Shown: one piece after another, positions 34,194-41,269 of the stretch
How positions within the stretch are numbered: position 1 is the first letter of the stretch
Layout of the letters: each line of letters begins with the position of its first letter
From: an uncultured bacterium
Lineage (GTDB): Bacteria > Bacillota > Clostridia > Oscillospirales > Oscillospiraceae
Length of the DNA: 64,000 nucleotides
Reading direction: 5' to 3'
NCBI GenBank assembly: GCA_947383145.1
Contig: CANDCH010000006.1
Span: 1 to 64,000 of the forward strand
Notes under the pieces: model-generated
Database searches by the model: none
Seen by the model: only the letters and a program-made list of their open reading frames with translations
What the model was told of the DNA's origin: nothing
Made by a program: the position numbers and the translations under genes

Positions 34194-34224
34194 CGGGCCC
34201 CTCCCGGCGGGGAGAGGCCCGTTT
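34194..34224. terminator. bidirectional terminator, probably the original cls terminator
   Basis: CGGGCCcCTCCC pairs with GGGAGaGGCCCG; GTTTCGCG follows on the plus strand and an AAAAAG run precedes it, giving CTTTTT on the minus strand. It serves the 34229 gene and, before the insertion, would have ended cls. Confidence 0.75.
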
Positions 34225-34228
34225 CGCG

Positions 34229-34399
34229 TTATCCCATTTTTTGGTGCAGCCGGTACAGCTTTTTCAGCTGCCGCTCGGTGTAATCGGTGCCGTAGTACAT
34301 ATTGATCAGGCGCATGGCCATATTCCAGCTCCAGTGGTAGCGGTCCCGGTAGCGGAGCAGGGCGGGGAGGATGTACTCGTCCAAAATGGTGGCGGTCAC
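34229..34399 (-). CDS. 56-residue protein of unknown function
   Basis: A GTG start at 34399 is preceded by AAGGAGG at nine bases. The frame is open upstream to 34489, but a strong promoter (34430-34458) lies inside that extension, so the short form is right. The protein is basic and aromatic: it has YRDRYHWSWNMAMRLINM in the middle and ends YTERQLKKLYRLHQKMG, consistent with one or two helices and no signal peptide. I do not recognise it. The dedicated promoter, ribosome site and terminator support a real small gene. Confidence 0.72.
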   Translation of the reverse strand: MTATILDEYILPALLRYRDRYHWSWNMAMRLINMYYGTDYTERQLKKLYRLHQKMG

Positions 34400-34429
34400 C
34401 GGCCGGTCCCTCCTTCGGATTTTTTGTCT

Positions 34430-34458
34430 ATTATAACCCATAAGGGACGGCCTGTAAA
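34430..34458 (-). promoter_or_regulatory. promoter of the 56-residue protein gene
   Basis: Minus-strand -35 TTTACA (34453-34458), 17-base spacer, -10 TATAAT (34430-34435). Transcription would start near 34423, giving a leader of about 25 bases that holds the AAGGAGG. Confidence 0.85.
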
Positions 34459-34508
34459 GCCATAAATCGACGGTCCCCGGGCGCTCCACCGCCCGGGGAC
34501 CCCGCTTG

Positions 34509-35030
34509 TTAAATGGTGGGGGCCGGACGCAAAGAGGGCTTCAGCACGCCGATCTTGGGGAGCAGCTTGAGCAGCGGCGTGCCCAGCACATAGCAGACCA
34601 GCGCCTCAGTGGGGATGAACTTGACCGCGTTTATGCCGCAGGCCGCCCAAAAGGCGGCGTTCACCTCCCCCACCTCCGTCCATGCCCACATGGGGGACAG
34701 GATGAGGGCGTTGACGGCGACAGGGGGCAGAGCCGCCAGATACCATTTCGGCATTTTCATGGTGAGCCAGGCGGCGGTGGCGGTGGCCAGGGTGCCGAAC
34801 AGCCAGTCCAGCGGGCCGTAGGGGGAGAGCAGATTGGTGAGGAAGCACCCCACAGCCAGCCCCGGCGCGGCGGCGGGGAACAGGAAGGGCAGCACCGTGA
34901 GGGCCTCGGCAAAGCGGAATTGAACCACGCCGAAATCCAGGCCGAAAATATTGGCGAAATAGCCCATCACGGCGTACAGCGCCGCCACCATGGCGGCAAG
35001 GGTCAGGTCGCGGACAGAGAATCTGCGCAT
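34509..35030 (-). CDS. queT: QueT-family queuosine precursor transporter
   Basis: 173 residues with about five membrane segments: the S component of an ECF importer for queuosine precursors (preQ0/preQ1 or queuine). Family signs are the opening RDLTLAAMVAALYAVMGYF, the FRFAEALTVLPF stretch and NLLSPYGPLDWLFGT. The ATG at 35030 has AAAGGAGG upstream. The ECF energising module would be shared and is encoded elsewhere. A GC-rich leader of about 130 bases precedes it, which may hold a preQ1-sensing riboswitch. Confidence 0.9.
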   Translation of the reverse strand: MRRFSVRDLTLAAMVAALYAVMGYFANIFGLDFGVVQFRFAEALTVLPFLFPAAAPGLAVGCFLTNLLSPYGPLDWLFGTLATATAAWLTMKMPKWYLAALPPVAVNALILSPMWAWTEVGEVNAAFWAACGINAVKFIPTEALVCYVLGTPLLKLLPKIGVLKPSLRPAPTI

Positions 35031-35160
35031 CAAAAAAACCTCCTTTATGTTTAGAGCGCCATCGCGTTGGCGCAGCGGCGGGCGTTCCTTCCGGGCGGAA
35101 ACGCGCTTTCCGCCCGCGGCTGTCTGCCCGCCGGTTGGACCGAGGTGGAGGCCGGTCACC
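35031..35160 (-). promoter_or_regulatory. structured 5' leader of queT, possible preQ1 riboswitch
   Basis: On the minus strand the leader contains a GGCGGAAA..TTTCCGCC hairpin, a segment GTCCAACCGG and a purine-rich end that runs into the AAAGGAGG ribosome site. queT leaders in this family of bacteria often carry preQ1 riboswitches, including class III. I cannot fold it to a specific class by eye. Confidence 0.4.
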
Positions 35161-35163
35161 GAC

Positions 35164-35192
35164 ATTTTACCACAGCCTTTGGCGGATGTACA
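35164..35192 (-). promoter_or_regulatory. promoter of queT
   Basis: Minus-strand -35 TGTACA (35187-35192), 17-base spacer, -10 TAAAAT (35164-35169). Confidence 0.6.
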
Positions 35193-35252
35193 GGCTGGAA
35201 TCCCGCTGTTTTCCGCCCTGAAAAAAGATTCGTCATTTTCCTCAAATAACCG

Positions 35253-35281
35253 TTGCCAAACGGCGGGAATTATTGTATAAT
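35253..35281 (+). promoter_or_regulatory. promoter of the EF-G paralogue
   Basis: -35 TTGCCA (35253-35258), 17-base spacer, -10 TATAAT (35276-35281), about 60 bases before the start codon. Together with the queT leader this fills the 35031-35346 gap. Confidence 0.78.
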
Positions 35282-35346
35282 TACCTTTAGTGACGCTTTG
35301 GCCGAGCCTTGGCCCGAGCACTAATCGTTAAGGAGTGGAACAAACT

Positions 35347-37416
35347 ATGAGCTATTCTCCCCATAATATCCGCAATATCTGCCTGCTGGGCCATGGCGGC
35401 AACGGCAAGACCACCCTGGTGGAAAGCTTCCTGCGCATGACCGGTGTGATCGACCGTCTGGGCAAAACCACCGACGGCAACACCGTTTGTGATTACGACC
35501 CCGAGGAGATCAAGCGCCAGATCTCCATCTCCGCCGCCGTGGCTCCCGTGGAGTACAACGGCTGCAAGATCAACGTGCTGGACGCCCCCGGCAACTTCGA
35601 CTTTGCCGGCGAGGTGGCCGAGTGCCTGTCCGTGGCCGACGCGGGGGTGCTGGTGTGCGCCGCCAAGGGCGGGCTGTCCGTGGGCACCGAGCGGGCCTGG
35701 CGGCTGCTGGACGAGCGCAGGCTGCCCCGCATCGTCTACATCTCCAAAATGGACGAGGATAACATCGACTTCAACTCCGCCTTCGAGACCCTGCGGGAGT
35801 GCTTCGGCAAGAGCGTGGCCCCGGTGGTGGTGCCCATCTGGGACGAGAACAAGAAGGTCACCGGCGTGGTGGACGTGATTCACAAACGCGCCTTTGAGCC
35901 CGCCGGCAACAAGCGCAAGGAGGTCCCCATCCCCGAGGACAAGGTGAGCGTGGTGGATGAGCTGTACGACCAGCTCATGGAGTCCGTGGCCGAGACCAGC
36001 GAGGAGTTCATGGACAAGTTCTTCTCCGGCGAGTCCTTCACCTACGCCGAGATCATGCAGGGCCTGCGCACCGGCGTGCGGGACTGCTCCCTGGTGCCTG
36101 TGGTGTGCGGTTCCTCCGTCACCGGCCTGGGCACCCTGATGCTGCTGGACTTCATCGTGGACCTGCTGCCCAACCCCTTGGAGGGCGTCCCCGCCTCCGC
36201 CGCCAACAAGGACGGCGAGCACGAGGAATTCATCGTGTCCCAGGGCGCGGTGCCCGCCGCCTTCGTGTTCAAGACCGTGGCCGACCAGTACGGCAAATTC
36301 TCCTTTGTCAAGGTCATCTCGGGCAGTCTCACCTCCGACATGACCTTGGTGAACGCCGCCTCCGGCCAGAATGAGAAGCTGGGCCGCCTCTACGTCATGC
36401 GTGGCAAGAAGAGCGAGGAGGTCAAGGAGCTGGGCTGCGGCGACATCGGCGCCATCGGCAAGATGGACCGCATCAAGACCGGCGACACCCTGTGCGACGC
36501 CCGGAAGTTCGTCAAGCTGGACCCCATTCCCTTTGCCGAGCCCAACTTCTCCAAGGCCATCGCCCCCAAGACCCGGGGCCAGGAGGACAAAATCGCCGCC
36601 GGCCTGGGCCGCCTCAACGAGGAGGACCCCACCTTCACCGTGGTGAACAACGCCGAAACCCACCAGATGGTGGTCACCGCCGCCGGCGACATTCAGATGG
36701 ACGTGCTGGTGAACAAGCTGAAGAGCCGCTTCAATGTGGACGTGGAGCTGTCCGAGCCCCGGGTGGCCTACCGGGAGAAGATCCGCAAGCCGGTGTCCAA
36801 GCAGGGCCGCCACAAGAAGCAGACCGGCGGCTCCGGCCAGTTCGGCGACGTGTGGATTCGCTTTGAGCCCTGCGAGAGCGAGTCTCTGGAGTTCTGCGAG
36901 GAGGTTGTGGGCGGCGCGGTGCCCAAGAACTTCTTCCCCGCCGTTGAGAAGGGCCTGCGGGAGGCCTGCGTCCACGGCGTGCTGGCGGGCTATCCCATGG
37001 TCAACCTGAAGGCCACCCTGTACGACGGGTCCTACCACCCGGTGGACTCCTCCGAAATCGCCTTCAAGACCGCCGCCCAGCTGGCCTACAAGGCCGCTCT
37101 GCCCGAGGCCTCCCCAGTGCTTCTGGAGCCGGTGGTGGAGCTGAAGGTGACGGTGCCCGACAGCTATATGGGCGACGTGCTGGGCGATCTGAACAAGCGC
37201 CGGGGCCGCGTCATGGATATGCAGCCCGTCGGCGGCGGCCAGCAGACCATCACCGCGGAGGCCCCCATGGCCGAGATGATGACCTATGCCATCGACCTGC
37301 GGGCCATGACCCAGTCCAGGGGCTCCTACGTGCAGCACTTTGTGCGGTATGAGGAGTGCCCCGGCCCCGCCCAGGAGAAGGCCATCGCCGCGGCCAAGGC
37401 CATGGCGGAGGAATAA
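35347..37416 (+). CDS. elongation factor G-family GTPase (paralogue)
   Basis: 689 residues with the EF-G domain order: GTPase with P-loop GHGGNGKTT (residues 15-23), DAPGNFDF as the DxxG switch and SKMD in place of NKxD, then domains II-V including VAYREKIRKPVSKQGRHKKQTGGSGQFG-type domain IV entry (quoted here only as a location near residue 475). The switch I and P-loop sequences (GHGGNGKT rather than GHIDHGKT-like AHIDAGKTT) mark it as the divergent EF-G2-like group rather than the rps-operon fusA. It may act in translocation or ribosome recycling under particular conditions. AAGGAG precedes the ATG; own promoter and terminator. Confidence 0.9.
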   Translation: MSYSPHNIRNICLLGHGGNGKTTLVESFLRMTGVIDRLGKTTDGNTVCDYDPEEIKRQISISAAVAPVEYNGCKINVLDAPGNFDFAGEVAECLSVADAGVLVCAAKGGLSVGTERAWRLLDERRLPRIVYISKMDEDNIDFNSAFETLRECFGKSVAPVVVPIWDENKKVTGVVDVIHKRAFEPAGNKRKEVPIPEDKVSVVDELYDQLMESVAETSEEFMDKFFSGESFTYAEIMQGLRTGVRDCSLVPVVCGSSVTGLGTLMLLDFIVDLLPNPLEGVPASAANKDGEHEEFIVSQGAVPAAFVFKTVADQYGKFSFVKVISGSLTSDMTLVNAASGQNEKLGRLYVMRGKKSEEVKELGCGDIGAIGKMDRIKTGDTLCDARKFVKLDPIPFAEPNFSKAIAPKTRGQEDKIAAGLGRLNEEDPTFTVVNNAETHQMVVTAAGDIQMDVLVNKLKSRFNVDVELSEPRVAYREKIRKPVSKQGRHKKQTGGSGQFGDVWIRFEPCESESLEFCEEVVGGAVPKNFFPAVEKGLREACVHGVLAGYPMVNLKATLYDGSYHPVDSSEIAFKTAAQLAYKAALPEASPVLLEPVVELKVTVPDSYMGDVLGDLNKRRGRVMDMQPVGGGQQTITAEAPMAEMMTYAIDLRAMTQSRGSYVQHFVRYEECPGPAQEKAIAAAKAMAEE

Positions 37417-37433
37417 GCCGGACCGTGAGATGA

Positions 37434-37470
37434 AACGGAGGGCGCTCCCGTTGGAGCGCCCTCCGTTCTT
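37434..37470 (+). terminator. rho-independent terminator after the EF-G paralogue
   Basis: A 15-base perfect stem AACGGAGGGCGCTCC / GGAGCGCCCTCCGTT with loop CGTT, followed by CTT. Confidence 0.82.
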
Positions 37471-37515
37471 GAAGGAGCGGGGCCAATTGCACAGCTTGGA
37501 AGGAGGCGGCGGAGC

Positions 37516-38865
37516 ATGGAGCGGGATTTGACCAGGGGGCCGGTGATGGGCTCCATGCTGCGCTTTGCCGTCCCCATGATTCTGGGCGACCTGCTCCAGC
37601 AGTGCTACAATGTGGCGGACACCCTGATCGTGGGCCGGTACCTGGGCAAACACGCCCTGGCCGCCGTGGGGTCGTCCTTTACGCTGATGACCTTTCTCAC
37701 GTCTATCCTTCTGGGGCTTTGCATGGGCAGCGGGGCGGTGTTTTCCATCCGCTTCGGCCAGCGTGACCAGGAGGGCTTGCGGGAGGGAGCGCTGGCCTCC
37801 TTTGTCCTCATCGCGGCCCTCACGGCGGCGCTGAACGGTCTGGCGTTCGCCTGCCTGGACTGGGTCCGGCTGCTTCTCCGGGTGCCGGAGGAGGTCTGGC
37901 CCATGATGCGCGAGTACCTGGACGTCATCTTCTGCGGCATTGCCGCCACGTTTTTCTACAACTTTTTTGCCTCGTTCCTCCGGGCGGTGGGCAATTCCCT
38001 GGCACCGCTGGTCTTTCTGGCGGCGTCCGCCGGATTGAACATCGCCCTGGACCTGTGGTTTGTGCTGGGGCTGGAGCGGGGCGTGTCCGGCGCGGCGGAG
38101 GCCACCGTGATTGCCCAGTACCTCTCCGGCCTGGGCATCGCGGCCTACGCCCTGACCCGGTGCCCCCAGCTGCGTCCGTCCGGGGGGCTGCGCCTGCGCT
38201 GGAGGCGGGTGGGGGAGATCGCCGGGTCGTCCATCCTCACCTGCGTCCAGCAGTCGGTGATGAACCTGGGCATCCTCATGGTGCAGGGGCTGGTGAATAG
38301 CTTCGGGCCAACGGTGATGGCGGCGTTTGCCGCGGCGGTGAAGATCGACGCCTTCGCCTATATGCCCGTCCAGGACTTTGGAAACGCCTTTTCCACCTTC
38401 ATCGCCCAGAACTACGGCGCGCGCCGGGAGGACCGCATCCGGGCCGGGCTGAAGGGGGCGGTGCTGGCGGCGCTGGTGTTCTGTCTGGCGGTGTCGGCGC
38501 TGGTGTGGGTCTTTGCCGCGCCCCTCATGGGGCTGTTTGTGGAGGCCGGGGAGGCGGAGACCATCCGGGAAGGCGTCCGCTACCTGCGCGTTGAGGGGGC
38601 GTTCTACTGCGGCATCGGCTGCCTCTTTTTGCTGTACGGCCTGTACCGGGCCCTGGGCAGGCCGGGGATGTCGGTGGCGCTCACGGTGGTGTCCCTGGGC
38701 GCCCGGGTGGCGCTGGCCCACATTCTGTCCGCCATCCCCGCCGTGGGCGTGGCGGGCATCTGGTGGTCGGTGCCCATCGGCTGGGCGCTGGCGGACGCCG
38801 TGGGGCTGGGCTGGTACGCGCTGCGGAGGGGACGGCTGCTCTCCTGGGACGGGGACGGCCCATGA
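37516..38865 (+). CDS. MATE-family multidrug/cation exporter
   Basis: 449 residues with about twelve membrane segments in two homologous halves, a typical MATE (DinF/NorM superfamily) transporter that exports organic cations using a sodium or proton gradient. The N-terminus (MLRFAVPMILGDLLQQCYNVADTLIVGRYLG) identifies the family within its first 45 residues. GGAAGGAGG lies before the ATG. The stop codon is only four bases from the stop of the convergent azlD gene, so no room is left for a separate terminator. Substrate unknown. Confidence 0.92.
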   Translation: MERDLTRGPVMGSMLRFAVPMILGDLLQQCYNVADTLIVGRYLGKHALAAVGSSFTLMTFLTSILLGLCMGSGAVFSIRFGQRDQEGLREGALASFVLIAALTAALNGLAFACLDWVRLLLRVPEEVWPMMREYLDVIFCGIAATFFYNFFASFLRAVGNSLAPLVFLAASAGLNIALDLWFVLGLERGVSGAAEATVIAQYLSGLGIAAYALTRCPQLRPSGGLRLRWRRVGEIAGSSILTCVQQSVMNLGILMVQGLVNSFGPTVMAAFAAAVKIDAFAYMPVQDFGNAFSTFIAQNYGARREDRIRAGLKGAVLAALVFCLAVSALVWVFAAPLMGLFVEAGEAETIREGVRYLRVEGAFYCGIGCLFLLYGLYRALGRPGMSVALTVVSLGARVALAHILSAIPAVGVAGIWWSVPIGWALADAVGLGWYALRRGRLLSWDGDGP

Positions 38866-38869
38866 GGGG

Positions 38870-39196
38870 TCAGAACACCAGCTGCACCAGCGCCATATAG
38901 AGGATGGTCCCCCCCACGATGGACAGCATATTGTTCTTTTTCCACAGGTGGAGGCCCACCACCGCCAGTCCGGCGATGAGGCCGGGGGCCCAGCCGCCGG
39001 GGGCGGCGAAGCTGGTATTGCGGTAGCAGTACACAATGAGCATGGCGATGACAGCCGGGGGCAGGAACCGGCCCAGATAAAGCACCACGCGGGGGGGCTG
39101 TCCGCCCCGCCCGAAGAGCAGGAAGGGCAGGGCCCGGGTGAGGAAGGTCACCGCGGCCATCACGGCCACCAGGGCCGCGATTTGGAGGGTGGTCAT
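38870..39196 (-). CDS. azlD: AzlD-family small subunit of branched-chain amino acid exporter
   Basis: 108 residues with three to four membrane segments (ALVAVMAAVTFLTRALPFLLF, RFLPPAVIAMLIVYCY, GLIAGLAVVGLHLW, LSIVGGTILYMALVQLVF). AzlD works with AzlC as a two-part exporter of branched-chain amino acids and analogues such as azaleucine. The start overlaps the azlC stop by four bases, as usual for the pair. Confidence 0.9.
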   Translation of the reverse strand: MTTLQIAALVAVMAAVTFLTRALPFLLFGRGGQPPRVVLYLGRFLPPAVIAMLIVYCYRNTSFAAPGGWAPGLIAGLAVVGLHLWKKNNMLSIVGGTILYMALVQLVF

Positions 39197-39891
39197 TGCT
39201 CACCGCCTCCCTCCAGCCGGGGGCGCATCAGCAGCAGCCCCGCCACCAGAATTGCCAGGGCGGGGATGAGGAACCGCCCGTTGTCCGGCCCGAAGACCAG
39301 CAGACAGGCCAGCGTGCCCGCCGCCCCCAGAAACACCGGGGCGTGGCGGGCATTGGACTGCCACTGCTCCACGGCGATGACCAGAAACAGCGCCGTCATG
39401 GCGAAGTCGATGCCCTCGGTGTTGATGGTGATGAGGGCCCCCGCCGCCGCGCCCAGAATGGACCCGGCGATCCAGTACAGATGGTCTAGCAGGGCGATGG
39501 CGAAGTAAAAATCCTTCTCGTTGACCCCCTCCGGGGCGCTGACCCCGGCCAGCAGGGCGTAGGTCTCGTCGGTGAGGGAGAAAACCATGTACAGCTTCCG
39601 CCATCCCATGCCCTGGAACTTCTCCAGCATGGACAGGCCGTATACCAGGTGGCGGAAATTGATCATCAGGGTGAGGAAGGCGGCGTCCCCCAGCGGGGAG
39701 GCGCTTTTGAGCAGGTCCACCCCCAGGTACTGGCCGCTGCCGGCGTAGATGAACGCCGACATGAGGGCGGCCCAGGTGGGGGCGAAGCCCGCCGCGGACA
39801 GCATCCAGCCGAACACCACGCCGATGGACAGATAGCCCATGAGCACCGGCACGGTGTGGGGGAAGGCGGCGGCCAGGGTTTTTCGATTCAT
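39193..39891 (-). CDS. azlC: AzlC-family large subunit of branched-chain amino acid exporter
   Basis: 232 residues, about seven membrane segments. The N-terminal family motif FPHTVPVLMGYLSIGVVFGWML and the central LTDETYALLAG are typical of AzlC/LIV-E exporters. I chose the ATG at 39891 because GGAAG (39900-39904, minus strand) is eight bases upstream; the GTG at 39900 lies in that ribosome site. Operon of two genes under the promoter at 39934-39963. Confidence 0.92.
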   Translation of the reverse strand: MNRKTLAAAFPHTVPVLMGYLSIGVVFGWMLSAAGFAPTWAALMSAFIYAGSGQYLGVDLLKSASPLGDAAFLTLMINFRHLVYGLSMLEKFQGMGWRKLYMVFSLTDETYALLAGVSAPEGVNEKDFYFAIALLDHLYWIAGSILGAAAGALITINTEGIDFAMTALFLVIAVEQWQSNARHAPVFLGAAGTLACLLVFGPDNGRFLIPALAILVAGLLLMRPRLEGGGEQ

Positions 39892-39933
39892 TTGCGTCAC
39901 TTCCTTGGGAAAAACATGAATATTGACAGATTA

Positions 39934-39963
39934 ATTATACCGTCAATTCCGCGCCCCTGGCAA
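39934..39963 (-). promoter_or_regulatory. promoter of azlCD, overlapped by an inverted repeat
   Basis: Minus-strand -35 TTGCCA (39958-39963), 18-base spacer, -10 TATAAT (39934-39939). TTGAC (39923-39927) and GTCAA (39942-39946) form an inverted repeat around the -10, a possible operator. Confidence 0.65.
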
Positions 39964-39987
39964 GGGCAGGGTTTTACAGATTGTTCA

Positions 39988-40016
39988 TTGTATTCCGGGG
40001 CGGATTTGGCTATAAT
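39988..40016 (+). promoter_or_regulatory. promoter of the lipid kinase gene
   Basis: -35 TTGTAT (39988-39993), 17-base spacer, -10 TATAAT (40011-40016). Confidence 0.72.
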
Positions 40017-40084
40017 ATGGGGGAATGATCCGGCAAATATGCCCAGGCTCTGGGCCCGGGCCCTTGATTGGAGCGTGATCTTCC

Positions 40085-41002
40085 GTGAAAAAGCTGCTGT
40101 ACATCTACAATCCCGCCGCCGGCCGTAAGACCGCGAAGATCAACCTGTCCGACGTGCTGGAGGTGTTTGCCCGCCAGGGCTATGAGATCACGGTGCACCC
40201 CACCCAGGCCCGGGGGGATGCCGCCGGGACCGCCCGGGAGCAGGGGCCCAATTTTGACCGGGTGGTGTGCTGCGGCGGGGACGGGACGCTGAACGAGACC
40301 GTGCGGGGGCTGCTGGAGCTGCCCCGGGAGCGGCGGCCCGCGCTGGGCTATATTCCGGCGGGCACCACCAACGACTTTTCCCGTACGCTGGAGCTGCCCA
40401 AAACCGTGCCGGAGCTGGCGGAGACCGCGGGGGCGGGGACGCTTCGCGCCATTGATGTGGGTCAGGCGGAGGGGAATCCCTTCACCTATGTGGCCGCCTT
40501 CGGCCTGTTTACCGACGTGTCCTACTCCACCCCCCAGGCCAGCAAGAACCTGCTGGGCCATTTTGCCTATGTGCTGGAGGGGATGGGCAAGCTGTCCAGC
40601 ATCCCCAGCTACCATATGAAGGTGTCCGCCGGGGACGGCCGGGAGGCGGAGGGAGATTATATTTACGGCATGGTGGGCAACACGGTGTCGGTGGGGGGGC
40701 TGGTGAACCTGCCCCGGGATAAAGTGCTGCTGGACGACGGGCGGTTTGAGGTGATTTTGATCCGCCGTCCGGAGAGCGGCAAGGACTGGCAGTCCATCCT
40801 CACCGCCCTGACCACCCTGGAGCTGACGGAGGATGGGGTGGTGACCGGGTTCTCCGCCGGTGAGGTCACGTTTACCTGCGATCAGCCGGTGGCGTGGACG
40901 GTGGACGGGGAATTTGGCGGGGAGCAGGCGGTGACTCATGTGGAGAACCTGCCCCGGGCGCTGACCATCGCGTGCGGAGGCGGAAGCGCGGAGCCGTTAT
41001 GA
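40085..41002 (+). CDS. diacylglycerol/lipid kinase (DagK/YegS type)
   Basis: 305 residues starting at GTG with GGAG upstream. The nucleotide-binding motif CCGGDGTLNE and the family stretch YIPAGTTNDFSRTL place it with DgkB/YegS lipid kinases, which phosphorylate diacylglycerol released during lipoteichoic acid synthesis or related lipids. This fits the LtaS-like sulfatase gene that converges on it 270 bases later. The last four codons already belong to the dispersed repeat that starts at its stop codon, so the C-terminus may have been altered by repeat insertion. Confidence 0.9.
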   Translation: MKKLLYIYNPAAGRKTAKINLSDVLEVFARQGYEITVHPTQARGDAAGTAREQGPNFDRVVCCGGDGTLNETVRGLLELPRERRPALGYIPAGTTNDFSRTLELPKTVPELAETAGAGTLRAIDVGQAEGNPFTYVAAFGLFTDVSYSTPQASKNLLGHFAYVLEGMGKLSSIPSYHMKVSAGDGREAEGDYIYGMVGNTVSVGGLVNLPRDKVLLDDGRFEVILIRRPESGKDWQSILTALTTLELTEDGVVTGFSAGEVTFTCDQPVAWTVDGEFGGEQAVTHVENLPRALTIACGGGSAEPL

Positions 41003-41062
41003 GAAGCGCGGAGAAGCGGGCGGCGAGGGCCGCTTGGAGCGGAGCGAGGTCAAAAGCCCAGG
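41001..41062 (+). repeat. dispersed intergenic repeat, copy 1 (first 62 bases)
   Basis: Starts in the lipid kinase stop codon. This 62-base block recurs exactly at 41143-41204. A wider unit of about 135 bases continues to CTTCGCAGCGTGAC at about 41138 and matches the unit at 60591-60722. Confidence 0.88.
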
Positions 41063-41142
41063 GCCCACAGCGTGGGGCCGGGTTTTGACCGAGACGAAGG
41101 GAAAGGGGCCGAGCGTCCCGGCCGCTTCGCAGCGTGACAGCG

Positions 41143-41204
41143 GAGAAGCGCGGAGAAGCGGGCGGCGAGGGCCGCTTGGAGCGGAGCGAGGTCAAAAGCC
41201 CAGG
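41143..41204 (+). repeat. dispersed intergenic repeat, copy 2 (62 bases, truncated unit)
   Basis: Exact copy of 41001-41062, offset by 142 bases, followed by a shortened tail (CTTCGCAAGGAGAAC). Internal duplication of GAGAAGCGCG/GAGAAGCGGG. Confidence 0.88.
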
Positions 41205-41229
41205 CGGCGGCTTCGCAAGGAGAACGTAA

Positions 41230-41265
41230 AAGCGCGGCCCGGCGGGAAACCGCCGGGCCGCGCTT
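41230..41265. terminator. bidirectional terminator between lipid kinase and LtaS-like genes
   Basis: A 16-base perfect stem (AAGCGCGGCCCGGCGG and its complement) with loop GAAA; CTGCTT follows on the plus strand and TTACGTTCTCC-like sequence on the minus strand. Confidence 0.82.
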
Positions 41266-41269
41266 CTGC

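Noticed and set aside
34400-34489. Longer form of the 56-residue protein
   Set aside because: The promoter for the gene lies inside this stretch and the best ribosome site points to GTG 34399.
35287-39036. 1249-codon minus-strand frame opposite the EF-G and MATE genes
   Set aside because: Antisense shadow over two recognisable proteins.
41001-41204. CRISPR array from the 62-base repeats
   Set aside because: Only two copies, repeats longer than CRISPR repeats, spacer not unique-size, no cas genes, and a related copy elsewhere.
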